Below, piece after piece: positions 25,911 to 33,588 of a stretch of 36,528 nucleotides of DNA. Each line of letters begins with the position of its first letter. Within the stretch, counting starts at the first letter, position 1. The position numbers and the translations under genes are program-made. The notes beneath the pieces were generated by a model, which saw only the letters and a program-made list of their open reading frames with translations, had not been told where the DNA came from and made no database searches. Origin of the DNA: Ramlibacter sp. (GTDB lineage: Bacteria; Pseudomonadota; Gammaproteobacteria; Burkholderiales; Burkholderiaceae_C); assembly GCA_021323335.1 (NCBI GenBank), contig JAJTCN010000041.1, positions 1 to 36,528 on the forward strand. Direction: 5' to 3'.

Positions 25911-26639
25911 ATGGCCTCCGAACTCACCCTGCACCAGCGCCGCCGCCGGCCCACGCCCAGCGAAATGGCCGGCATTCCCTGGCTGGGCGTGCTGCTGCCG
26001 AAGGAGCGCGACGTGGCGGTGCAGGCCCTCTCCGTGGGCGACGCGCTGCCGGGGGACACGCTCTGCCGCGTCGGCCGCCCGGTCACCTACTGGTTCGGCG
26101 TGATCGAAGGCCTGCTGAAAATGAGCACCGACAACGCGCAGGGCCAGACCATCACCTTCAGCGGCCTGCCGCCCGGCGGCTGGTTCGGCGAAGGCACGGT
26201 GCTCAAGCGCGAGGTGTACCGCTACGACATCCAGGCGCTGCGCAAGAGCGTGGTGGGCGGCCTGCCGGTGGACACCTTCCACTGGCTGCTGGACCACTCC
26301 ATCGGCTTCAACCGCTTCGTGATGAACCAGCTGAACGAGCGCCTCGCGCAGTTCATCGCCGCGCGCGAGATCGACCGCATGAGCGACCCCGACCTGCGCG
26401 TGGCCCGCAACCTGGGCGCGCTGTTCAACCCCGTGCTGTTCCCCGGCGTGGGCGAAGTGCTGCGCATCACGCAGCAGGAGCTGGCCTATCTGGTCGGCCT
26501 GTCGCGCCAGCGCGTGAACGAAGCCTTGTCCTCGCTGCAGGAGCAGGGCGTGATCCAGGTGGAATATGGCGGGCTGCGCGTGCTGGACCTGCAGGCGCTG
26601 CGGGCCGGCGCACCGGCGCGGCGGGCCAAGGCCGCCTGA
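25911..26639 (+). CDS. Crp/Fnr family transcriptional regulator
   Basis: Predicted 242-residue regulator. A cNMP-type effector domain spans about 30-140 (GQTITFSGLPPGGWFGEGTVL is the cassette region). A long dimerisation helix and a winged helix-turn-helix follow at about 186-212 (ITQQELAYLVGLSRQRVNEALSSLQEQG). The N-terminal cysteines needed for an Fnr iron-sulfur cluster are absent (only Cys52), so it is not an oxygen sensor of the Fnr kind. It is divergent from the liv/acyl-CoA synthetase operon with a 109-base shared region, a typical arrangement for a local regulator of that operon; relatives of this subgroup commonly sit there. Confidence 0.9.
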   Translation: MASELTLHQRRRRPTPSEMAGIPWLGVLLPKERDVAVQALSVGDALPGDTLCRVGRPVTYWFGVIEGLLKMSTDNAQGQTITFSGLPPGGWFGEGTVLKREVYRYDIQALRKSVVGGLPVDTFHWLLDHSIGFNRFVMNQLNERLAQFIAAREIDRMSDPDLRVARNLGALFNPVLFPGVGEVLRITQQELAYLVGLSRQRVNEALSSLQEQGVIQVEYGGLRVLDLQALRAGAPARRAKAA

Positions 26640-26671
26640 GCAGCGCGCCCTGTGCACAATCCGCGGCTGAC

Positions 26672-27445
26672 ATGAACGCCGAATCCGCCCCCGCCACCAG
26701 CCGCCTGAACAAACGCATGGCCGAACTCGGCCTGTGCTCCCGCCGCGAGGCCGATGACTGGATCGCCCGGGGTTGGGTCAAGGTGAACGGGGCCGTTGCC
26801 GTGATGGGCCTGCAGGTGGGGCCGGCGGACCGCATCGAGATCGACCCCCGGGCGCGCGGCCACCAGCGCGACCAGGTGACCGTCCTCATCCACAAGCCCG
26901 TGGGCTATGTCAGCGGCCAGGCGGAGGACGGCTACGAGCCCGCCATCGTGCTGGTGCAGGGCCGCAACCGCTGGCGCGAAGACCGCTCGCCGCATCGCTT
27001 CGCGCCCTCGCAGCTGCGGGGGCTGGCGCCGGCGGGCCGGCTGGACATCGACTCCACCGGCCTGCTGGTGCTGACGCAGGACGGCCGCGTGGCGCGCCAG
27101 TTGATCGGCGAGGACTCCGGCGTGGAGAAGGAGTACCTGGTGCGCGTGGCCTACGGCCGGGTCGAGACCGACGTGCAGTCCGCCTTCCCGGCGTCCCAGG
27201 TCGCGCGCTTGCGGCACGGCCTGAGCCTCGACGGCCAGCCGCTGAAACCCGCCAAGGTGGACTGGCAGAACCCCGAGCAACTGCGCTTCGTGCTGACCGA
27301 GGGCAAGAAGCGGCAGATCCGCCGCATGTGCGAGGCGGTGGGGCTGAGCGTGATGGGCCTCAAGCGCGTGCGCATCGGCCGCGTGGCGCTGGGCAACCTG
27401 CCGGTGGGGCAGTGGCGCTACCTGGGGCCGAACGAGAAGTTCTGA
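26672..27445 (+). CDS. RsuA/RluF-type 23S/16S rRNA pseudouridine synthase
   Basis: Predicted 257-residue enzyme that isomerises uridine to pseudouridine in ribosomal RNA. An S4 RNA-binding domain spans 11-58 (RLNKRMAELGLCSRREADDWI). The catalytic motif GRLDIDSTGLLVLTQDG has Asp125 as the nucleophile. The C-terminal KKRQIRRMCEAVGLSVMGLKRVRIG is typical of the RsuA/RluB/E/F branch. The PVGYVSGQ sequence favours the RluF subgroup, but target position cannot be assigned from sequence. A CACAAT hexamer lies 11 bases before the ATG. Confidence 0.9.
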   Translation: MNAESAPATSRLNKRMAELGLCSRREADDWIARGWVKVNGAVAVMGLQVGPADRIEIDPRARGHQRDQVTVLIHKPVGYVSGQAEDGYEPAIVLVQGRNRWREDRSPHRFAPSQLRGLAPAGRLDIDSTGLLVLTQDGRVARQLIGEDSGVEKEYLVRVAYGRVETDVQSAFPASQVARLRHGLSLDGQPLKPAKVDWQNPEQLRFVLTEGKKRQIRRMCEAVGLSVMGLKRVRIGRVALGNLPVGQWRYLGPNEKF

Positions 27446-27458
27446 CCGGCCCCGGCGC

Positions 27459-28469
27459 TTAGTCGATCTTGATTCCGGCCGCCTTGACCACCGGCCCATA
27501 GCGCGCCAGGTCGCGCGCCATCTCGTCGCGGAACTGCGCTGCGCTGCCCGGCGTGGCCTCGATGCCCAGCACGCGCAGCTTCTCGCGCGCTTCCGCGTCG
27601 TTGAGCACGGCGTTGAGCTCGGTGGTGAGGCGCGTGGCGATCGCCGGCGGCAGGCCCGCGGGCGCCAGCAGGCCGACCCACGAATCCACCACGAAATCGG
27701 CGATGCCCGCCTCGGCGAAGGTCGGCACGTCCGGCAGCGCCGAGGAGCGCTTGGCGCTGGAGACGGCCAGCGCCGTCAGCTTGCCGTTCTTCACGAAGCC
27801 ATGGGCGCCCGCCACCGCGGTGTAGACCAGGGGGATGCTGCCGCCCACCACGTCGGTCAGGGCCTGGCCGCCGCCCTTGTAAGGCACGTGCGTGAGGTTG
27901 GCGCCGGTGCGCATCTTCAGCAGTTCGCCGGCGATGTGCGGCGTGCCGCCGGTGCCCGAGGTGCCGAACGACAGCCCGCCCTGCGTGGCCTTGGAGACGG
28001 CCACGAGGTCCGCCATCTTCTTCACCGGCGCGTTGGGGTTGGCCACCAGGATCAGCGTGGCGTTGCCGATCTTGCCGATGGGCGTGAAGTCCTTCAGCGT
28101 GTCGAAGGGAAGCTTGGCGAACACATGGGGATTGATCACCATCGTGCCGTCGAAGCCCAGGACCAGCGTGTAGCCGTCGGCGGGCGCGTCCTTCACCAGC
28201 GCCATGCCGATGTTGCCGGAGGCGCCCGGCTTGTTGTCCACGATCACCTGCTGGCCGAGCCGACGGCTCAGGAACTCGGCCACCACCCGGGCGCTGGTGT
28301 CGGTGACGCCGCCCGGCGTGAACGGCACCACCAGGCGGATCGGCTTGGCCGGCCAGGCGTCCTGCGCGACGGCGGGCGAGGCGCCGAGCGCCAGGCCGGC
28401 AGCGGCCAGCGCGCCGGCGGCGAGCCAGCGGCGCCGGGTCACGCGGAGGGAAGAGGGGGGCTTGTTCAT
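27459..28469 (-). CDS. Bug/TctC family substrate-binding protein (3)
   Basis: Predicted 336-residue periplasmic binding protein. The signal sequence contains RVTRRRWLAAGA, a possible twin-arginine motif, and is cleaved near Ala35 (AVA|QD). The mature part has AWPAKPIRLVVPFTPGGVTDTSAR and VDNKPGASGNIGMALVK. AGGAGA lies 6 bases before the ATG. It follows the lyase gene (28515-29396) by 45 bases on the same strand, and its ligand may be the carboxylate handled by that enzyme, though this is inference from context. Confidence 0.91.
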   Translation of the reverse strand: MNKPPSSLRVTRRRWLAAGALAAAGLALGASPAVAQDAWPAKPIRLVVPFTPGGVTDTSARVVAEFLSRRLGQQVIVDNKPGASGNIGMALVKDAPADGYTLVLGFDGTMVINPHVFAKLPFDTLKDFTPIGKIGNATLILVANPNAPVKKMADLVAVSKATQGGLSFGTSGTGGTPHIAGELLKMRTGANLTHVPYKGGGQALTDVVGGSIPLVYTAVAGAHGFVKNGKLTALAVSSAKRSSALPDVPTFAEAGIADFVVDSWVGLLAPAGLPPAIATRLTTELNAVLNDAEAREKLRVLGIEATPGSAAQFRDEMARDLARYGPVVKAAGIKID

Positions 28470-28514
28470 GCAGGTCTCCTGGTGTTGTTGTTCGAGGGCG
28501 GAAGGCTGCGCCGC

Positions 28515-29396
28515 TCAGGTCGTCTCGGCGTGGCGGCGGTCGAACGCCCACACTTCCTCGAATCCCATCAGCGCGGTGAGTTCGGCGAACGGCATCAAGG
28601 GCACCGGCGTGCCGGTGGACGAGCCCTGCGCGCGGATCTGCGCGTAGGCCTCGCGCATCGCGTGGGTGGCGGCGAGCAGGGAGGTGACGGGGAAGATGGC
28701 GATGCGGTAGCCCAGCGCCTCCAGTTGCTGCCGGGACAGCACCGGCGTGCGGCCGCCTTCCACCATGTTGGCCACCAGCGGAAGGTGGGTGCTGCGGCCG
28801 ATCTTCTCCATCTCCGCCACCGACTCGGGAGATTCGACGAACAGCACATCCGCGCCGGCCTCGGCATAGGCTTCGGCTCGCCGCAGCGCCTCGTCCAGGC
28901 CGAGCGACGTGCGCGCATCGGTGCGGGCGATGATGAGGAAGTCGCTGCCCGAGCGGGCCTCGCAGGCCACCCGGATCTTGCGCACCATGTCCGCCATGGG
29001 CACCACGCGCCGGCCCGGGGTGTGACCGCACTTCTTGGGGAACTCCTGGTCCTCCAGCTGGATGGCCGCGGCCCCCGCCGCCTCGTAACCCCGCACGGTG
29101 TGGGCCACGTTCAGCAGTCCCCCGTAGCCGGTGTCGCCATCGGCAATGAGCGGCGCGCGGGCCATGGACGCCATGGCGCGCACGCGCTGCACCATGTCCG
29201 TGTAGGTGGCGATGCCGGCGTCCGGCAGGCCCAGGTGGCTGGCGACCGTGCCGAAGCCGGTCATGTAAAGCGCGTCGAAGCCGAAGCTGTCGGCCAGCCG
29301 CAAGGAGACCATGTCGAAGACGCCCGGCGCCACCACCAGGCCGGGCTGGCGCAAGCGCTGGGCGAGCGAAACGATGGGGGAGGGGGAGTCGGGCAT
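28515..29396 (-). CDS. Isocitrate lyase/PEP mutase family enzyme
   Basis: Predicted 293-residue cytoplasmic enzyme of the ICL/PEPM superfamily, which cleaves or rearranges C-C or C-P bonds of 2-hydroxy- or oxo-dicarboxylates. The metal-binding Asp motif is DGDTG (86-90), the second acidic pair is in QLEDQE, and the catalytic-loop motif is KKCGH (121-125), as in 2-methylisocitrate lyase, oxaloacetate decarboxylase and related carboxyvinyl enzymes. The exact reaction cannot be told from motifs. CAGAAT lies 5 bases before the ATG, with no Shine-Dalgarno. It is probably co-transcribed with the Bug gene downstream. Confidence 0.9.
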   Translation of the reverse strand: MPDSPSPIVSLAQRLRQPGLVVAPGVFDMVSLRLADSFGFDALYMTGFGTVASHLGLPDAGIATYTDMVQRVRAMASMARAPLIADGDTGYGGLLNVAHTVRGYEAAGAAAIQLEDQEFPKKCGHTPGRRVVPMADMVRKIRVACEARSGSDFLIIARTDARTSLGLDEALRRAEAYAEAGADVLFVESPESVAEMEKIGRSTHLPLVANMVEGGRTPVLSRQQLEALGYRIAIFPVTSLLAATHAMREAYAQIRAQGSSTGTPVPLMPFAELTALMGFEEVWAFDRRHAETT

Positions 29397-29459
29397 GCGG
29401 CATTCTGCCGTGGTGGCGCTGCCCTTGCACTTCGGGCCGCACTGCCCGCGCGAACCGGC

Positions 29460-29993
29460 TCAGCTGCGGCAGGGCGCCCCAAGGTCCGCGGCGATCTGTC
29501 GCTGCAGGTCGGCCAGCGCACCTTCGAACGCGGATTGCACTTCCGCTTGCGACGCGGTCCATTGCGTGCTGGAGTCGACCCCCCGGTACATCTTCTGGGT
29601 GGGCACGCCCGTCACGCCAGTGGCCGTGACTTTCACGACGATGTTCGCGGCCTTGAGGCTGTAGAGGGTCTGGAAGTAAGCCTTGGTGACCGCGATGCGA
29701 ACCCGCATGGGAGCGGATGCTCCGCCGTGGCCAGGGGTGGTGACGATGCCTTCCCTGAACCAGCGGGTGAAATGCTCACCTCCGATGCGCGTGATGCCGG
29801 TCGCGCCCAGGTCCCCGGACTCGCGCTGGTCGTCGACGGCCTCGATGTGGAAGGAGCAGGCACCCTGCGCCGTCGGCGAAGGCAAGTGCTGGTTTCCAGG
29901 TGATCGGGGGAGGACGCCTTCCACCCGATCCGTCGCGCATGCCCCCAACAACGCGGTCGAAAGCAGCACTGCCGCAACCGGGCGGCTGCACAT
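29460..29993 (-). CDS. Putative lipoprotein, unknown function
   Basis: Predicted 177 residues. The N-terminus MCSRPVAAVLLSTALLGAC has a lipobox LLGAC with Cys19. The mature part includes SFHIEAVDDQRESGDLGATG and a beta-rich middle (VRIAVTKAYFQTLYSLKAANIVVKVTAT), ending with the helix QAEVQSAFEGALADLQRQIAAD. No family is recognised. It starts within the stop codon of the larger lipoprotein gene (TGATG), so the two are coupled and probably work together. Position 29397-29459 downstream holds no gene. Confidence 0.75.
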   Translation of the reverse strand: MCSRPVAAVLLSTALLGACATDRVEGVLPRSPGNQHLPSPTAQGACSFHIEAVDDQRESGDLGATGITRIGGEHFTRWFREGIVTTPGHGGASAPMRVRIAVTKAYFQTLYSLKAANIVVKVTATGVTGVPTQKMYRGVDSSTQWTASQAEVQSAFEGALADLQRQIAADLGAPCRS

Positions 29994-30988
29994 CACTGCG
30001 CCATGGCCGCCGACGCGGCCTGCCCGGATGGGGGCGACACGGTCGTCTTGTAGACGAGGGCGCCGTTCGGGGCGCGGAACAACTGCGTGGCACCCTGGGA
30101 CCGCAGGACCTGGCCGGCCTGGCCCTTGGCGAATTCCGCCGTGCCCAGCACCGTCTGATCTGCGCCCGGCGCTCGCTGCATTTCCTCGGCAAGCAGCTGG
30201 GCAACCTGGCGCCCACCGTCTTCCAGCGCGGTCCGCAACAGGCGGCCGTTGTTCGCCTTCCATGCTTCGATGTTTCCCCCTGCAGTTTCTGCCGCCTTCG
30301 GCAGGCTGGCCCGGTAGACGATGTCCGCACGGTAGACGGCTTCATGCGCCATGAGGGGCTTGCCTTTGGTGTCTTCCGAAAGTTGCGGCGGCTTGCCGGT
30401 GGCCGTGCGCGCGGCGACGCTGCGCGGGAAGAGCAGGCCTGCCGCGGAAACCTCGAGCGTCGAAAAATCGATGGAAAGGTGGTAGTCCAGGTTGACGAAC
30501 ATCACGGCGCCCGATGACGAGGAGCGGAAGATTTCCTCGTACGCCTTGTCGTCCACGGTCTTGGTGAGCTGCAGGCTGGCGTACTGCATGGACGGAATGC
30601 CGCGCAGCGACGTGGAGATGCTGTTCGTGAACATCTCGTCGTGCTTGACGTCGATCACGGTGTCCTTCAAGGGCCGGACGAGCTCGTCGGCCTCTTTCGC
30701 CCTCTGGGCATTCACCGTCGCATCCATCGCACCCATGATGCCGCCGCAGGCCGCCGCCAGGAGGATGCCGATGCCGGGAACGATCCCGCAGGCGACTGCG
30801 CCGTTGCTGATGGCGGACAGCTCGAACTTGGCGTAGAGCTCCGGCTGGCGGATGCCGATGCGGACGTCGACCGGCTGGACGGCGGCCGCAACGGCCGGAC
30901 TGAGCGTCCGGTTGGGCGGTGCGACTGCGCATCCATGAAGGACAAGGGGGATGAGGGCGGCGAAGACGACGATGCGCGTCTTGAACAT
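29993..30988 (-). CDS. Putative lipoprotein, unknown function
   Basis: Predicted 331 residues. The signal peptide ends in VLHGC with lipidated Cys20. A Gly/Ala-rich hydrophobic stretch lies at about 62-92 (ACGIVPGIGILLAAACGGIMGAM), which could be a membrane-associated segment. The C-terminal third is helix-rich. No known domain is recognised. GGAGG lies 5 bases before the ATG, a strong ribosome-binding site. It forms a two-gene unit with the smaller lipoprotein downstream. Upstream, 30989-31202 has no gene; TATCAT on the minus strand at about 31023-31028 is a possible -10 element. Confidence 0.75.
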   Translation of the reverse strand: MFKTRIVVFAALIPLVLHGCAVAPPNRTLSPAVAAAVQPVDVRIGIRQPELYAKFELSAISNGAVACGIVPGIGILLAAACGGIMGAMDATVNAQRAKEADELVRPLKDTVIDVKHDEMFTNSISTSLRGIPSMQYASLQLTKTVDDKAYEEIFRSSSSGAVMFVNLDYHLSIDFSTLEVSAAGLLFPRSVAARTATGKPPQLSEDTKGKPLMAHEAVYRADIVYRASLPKAAETAGGNIEAWKANNGRLLRTALEDGGRQVAQLLAEEMQRAPGADQTVLGTAEFAKGQAGQVLRSQGATQLFRAPNGALVYKTTVSPPSGQAASAAMAQ

Positions 30989-31202
30989 GGGTTCCTCCTC
31001 CGGTGCGGTCACCGTGGCCGGATGATAGGAGTGCGCAGTTGAGCTGCATTCCCCCATTCGGATGATCCGCAGTCGCGTGTCGAGTTGCCATCGCCCGGCG
31101 CCAGGCGTTCGTTGCTGCGCGTGCAGAGTCCGGCGGTCGGCAGCGGAAGGGGTTTGGCCAGGGGTATCTCCTGCAGCAAGGCGGCCGTGACCCTGCAGTA
31201 GT

Positions 31203-32027
31203 TCAGTTCCCGGTCTCGAAGCCGTAGACGCGCGCAGGATTGCGCACGAGGACCTCCTGGAGGAGCGCGGCGTCGTCGTCGCACCAGTGCGCCAGCAGGC
31301 CCGGCGCCGCCGCGTCGTCGGGCTTCTCCGCCAGCGACGGATGCGGCCAGTCCGTTCCCCACAACATCCGGCTCGCATCGACCGCAAGGTAGCCCCGGGC
31401 GATCGCGGCGACGTCCGGATACGGTGCGCCCGCCGCGCTGACGTTCATCGGCGCGGAGAGTTTCACCCAGGCCCTGCCGTCGCGCACCAGCCCGCTGACC
31501 GTGGCGAAGGCCGGATGCTTCACGCCGGCCGCGCCCGGCACGTTGCCGAAGTGATCGAACACCAGTTGCACCGGCAGCTTGCGCAGCCGCTGCTCGAGCG
31601 CGGGCCAGAGCTCGGGCGCCCCGAACAACTGCAGGTGCCACGCCAGCGGCGCGACGCGCGCGCACAGGTTCTCCATCGAGGCCAGGCCGCGGTCCCCGCC
31701 GCGCGCGGCGAGGTTCAGCCGGATGCCGCGCATGCCGGCGGCGTGCAGGGACTGCAGTTGTTCGTCCGTGACCGTCCCATCGATCACCGCGACACCGCGC
31801 GCGCTGCCCGCGAAAGCCGCCAGCGCATCCAGCGTCGGCCGGTTGTCCGTGCCGTAGGTGGACGGCGTGACCACCACCACGCGCGACGTCCCGAGCCGGG
31901 CCTGCAGCACGCGGTAGTCCGCGACGGAGGCATCCGGCGGCCGGAGAGTGGCCTCGGGGGCCGCTGGATAGCGACTGTCGTAGACGTGGATGTGGCAGTC
32001 GCACGCGCCGGCGGGAACCAGGTTCAT
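31203..32027 (-). CDS. Amidohydrolase 2 family (PDC-hydrolase-like) protein
   Basis: Predicted 274-residue metal-dependent hydrolase of the amidohydrolase 2 family. The metal-binding HIH (12-14) follows CDC at the N-terminus, HFGN lies in the middle, and WGTDWPHP near residue 225 supplies the active-site Asp. The overall length and the CDCHIHVYD start resemble 2-pyrone-4,6-dicarboxylate lactonase and related lactonases or decarboxylases of aromatic breakdown. The exact substrate is not predictable. TATGCT lies 6 bases before the ATG with no Shine-Dalgarno. It is divergent from the solute-binding protein gene with 52 bases between. Confidence 0.87.
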   Translation of the reverse strand: MNLVPAGACDCHIHVYDSRYPAAPEATLRPPDASVADYRVLQARLGTSRVVVVTPSTYGTDNRPTLDALAAFAGSARGVAVIDGTVTDEQLQSLHAAGMRGIRLNLAARGGDRGLASMENLCARVAPLAWHLQLFGAPELWPALEQRLRKLPVQLVFDHFGNVPGAAGVKHPAFATVSGLVRDGRAWVKLSAPMNVSAAGAPYPDVAAIARGYLAVDASRMLWGTDWPHPSLAEKPDDAAAPGLLAHWCDDDAALLQEVLVRNPARVYGFETGN

Positions 32028-32079
32028 TGCGTGAGCATAGGTCCGCCAGCTAGGATGCGGTCGCTTCAAGGATTCCTCC

Positions 32080-33102
32080 ATGTTCCTGCGATCCATCGCC
32101 ACCGGCACGCTGCTGGTCCTGTTCGCCGGCGCCGCGCAGGCGCAAGGCGTGGTCAACGCCATCTGCAGCACCGACCAGTCGTGGTGCGAGCTGGCCGCGT
32201 CCGAATTCACCAAGGCCACCGGCATCCGCGTGCTGCAGACGCGCAAGCCCACGGGCGAGGCCTTCGCCCAGATCCGCGCCGAGGCCGCCAACCCGAAGAC
32301 GGACCTGTGGTGGGGCGGCACCGGCGACCCCTACTACCAGGCCGCGGAGGTGGGGCTGCTGGACCCGTACCGCCCCGACTACCTGGGCGACCTGCACGGC
32401 TGGGCGGTGCGCCAGTACGCCATGAGCCAGAACTACGTGGGCGGCTTCTACACCAGCGCCATCGGCTTCGGCTGGAACGAGGAGGTGCTGAAGAAGAAGA
32501 AACTGCCGCCGCCCAAATGCTGGAAGGACCTGCTGGACCCGCGCTACAAGGGCGAGATCGAAACCTCGCATCCCGGATCCAGCGGCACCGGCTACACCAT
32601 CCTGGCCGGGCTGGTGCAGATGATGGGCGAGGAGCAGGCCTTCGACTACCTGAAGAAGCTGCATCGCAACGTCACGCAGTACACCCGCAGCGGCACGGCG
32701 CAGGCGCGCAGCGTGGCCAAGGGCGAAGTGGGCATCGGCGTGAGCTTCATCTTCGGCTTCGACAACGAGCGGGTCACCAACAAGTTCCCGGTTTCCTCGG
32801 CGGCGCCGTGCGAGGGCACCGGCTACGAGATCGGCGGCATCGCCCTGGTCAAGGGCAGCCGCAACCGCGCCGAGGCCAAACGCTATTACGACTGGCTCAT
32901 GAGCCCGGCGGGCCAGCAGATCGGCGCCCGCGCCAACAGCCTGCAGGTGCCGGCCAACAAGACCTTCAAGCCCGACCCGCGCATTCCCACCATCGACGAC
33001 GTCCGCCTGGTCAAGTACGACTTCGAGAAGTACGGCAAGGCGGCGGAGCGCCGCCGGCTGGTGGACCGCTGGGTGCGGGAGGTCGAGTCCCTGCCACGCT
33101 GA
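32080..33102 (+). CDS. Extracellular solute-binding protein (FbpA/FutA-like group), orphan
   Basis: Predicted 340-residue periplasmic binding protein. The signal peptide is cleaved near AQA|Q (21/22). The mature part has the type II binding fold of the iron/2-aminoethylphosphonate/spermidine group, with LLDPYRPDYLGD, GWNEEVLKKKKLPPPKCWKDLLDPRYKGEIETSHP and YYDWLMSPAGQQIGARANS. No permease or ATPase gene is next to it, and classic iron-binding tyrosines could not be confirmed, so the ligand is open. AAGGA is 7 bases before the ATG. It precedes the PYP gene by 102 bases that contain two inverted repeats. Confidence 0.87.
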   Translation: MFLRSIATGTLLVLFAGAAQAQGVVNAICSTDQSWCELAASEFTKATGIRVLQTRKPTGEAFAQIRAEAANPKTDLWWGGTGDPYYQAAEVGLLDPYRPDYLGDLHGWAVRQYAMSQNYVGGFYTSAIGFGWNEEVLKKKKLPPPKCWKDLLDPRYKGEIETSHPGSSGTGYTILAGLVQMMGEEQAFDYLKKLHRNVTQYTRSGTAQARSVAKGEVGIGVSFIFGFDNERVTNKFPVSSAAPCEGTGYEIGGIALVKGSRNRAEAKRYYDWLMSPAGQQIGARANSLQVPANKTFKPDPRIPTIDDVRLVKYDFEKYGKAAERRRLVDRWVREVESLPR

Positions 33103-33154
33103 CCCTCGTCAGGTACGAACGGCCTGCTGGCGCCGACAGGAGGCGCGCGAGACC

Positions 33155-33193
33155 TTAGGGGAGCGTCCTAAACTTCGTTTGTACTACGACAAA
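33155..33193. promoter_or_regulatory. Two inverted repeats upstream of the PYP gene
   Basis: TTAGG (33155-33159) and CCTAA (33167-33171) pair around 7 bases. TTTGT (33178-33182) and ACAAA (33189-33193) pair around 6 bases. They lie directly upstream of the photoactive yellow protein gene in the only AT-richer stretch of the interval. They could be operators or 5' UTR structure. No good sigma70 -35/-10 pair was found, so pyp could have an unusual promoter or be read through from the upstream gene. Confidence 0.4.
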
Positions 33194-33204
33194 TGGAGCG
33201 AAGC

Positions 33205-33588
33205 GTGAGCCTGAACATCGTTGGATTCGGCAAGGACGACATCGAGAACGTCATGTCGAAGATGAGCCCCGCCGAGGTGGACCAGCTGGCCTTCGGCGCG
33301 GTGCAGCTGGATGCCAGGGGCAACATCCTGCGCTACAACGCCGCCGAAGCGTCCATCACCGGGCGCGACGCCAAGAGCGTGATCGGCAAGAATTTCTTTC
33401 GCGATGTCGCACCGTGCACCAACTCGCCCACCTTCAAGGGCGTGTTCGACCAGGGCGTGCGCGCGGACAACCTGAACACCATGTTCGAGTACGTCTTCGA
33501 CTACAAGATGTCGCCCACCAAGGTGAAGATCCACATGAAGAAGGCGATCAGCGACGGCAGCTTCTGGATCTTCGTCAAGCGCCTGTGA
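33205..33588 (+). CDS. pyp: Photoactive yellow protein (PYP) blue-light photoreceptor
   Basis: Predicted 127-residue PAS-fold photoreceptor that binds p-coumaric acid through a thioester. Aligned by eye with Halorhodospira halophila PYP it shows a constant two-residue offset without gaps. Every key residue is present: Tyr44 and Glu48 (hydrogen-bonding the phenolate), Thr52, Arg54, the chromophore-anchoring Cys71 in DVAPCTNSP, Phe98, Tyr100 and Met102. IGKNFF.DVAPC, LNTMFEY.FDY and TPTKVK-like MSPTKVK are unmistakable. The GTG at 33205 is preferred because GGAG lies 6 bases upstream and the length then matches the classical 125-residue form; an ATG at 33193 (131 residues) has no ribosome-binding site. 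The stop overlaps the next start (GTGA). It is a free-standing PYP, not fused to an output domain. Confidence 0.97.
   Translation: MSLNIVGFGKDDIENVMSKMSPAEVDQLAFGAVQLDARGNILRYNAAEASITGRDAKSVIGKNFFRDVAPCTNSPTFKGVFDQGVRADNLNTMFEYVFDYKMSPTKVKIHMKKAISDGSFWIFVKRL

Noticed and set aside
32080..33102. Assignment of the solute-binding protein as an iron(III)-binding FbpA
   Set aside because: The characteristic tyrosine ligands could not be placed with confidence and no iron-transport permease is adjacent, so only the broad family is given.
33193..33204. ATG at 33193 as the pyp start
   Set aside because: It has no ribosome-binding site and overlaps an inverted repeat; the GTG at 33205 has GGAG at 6 bases and gives the classical PYP length. 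It is kept as an alternative.
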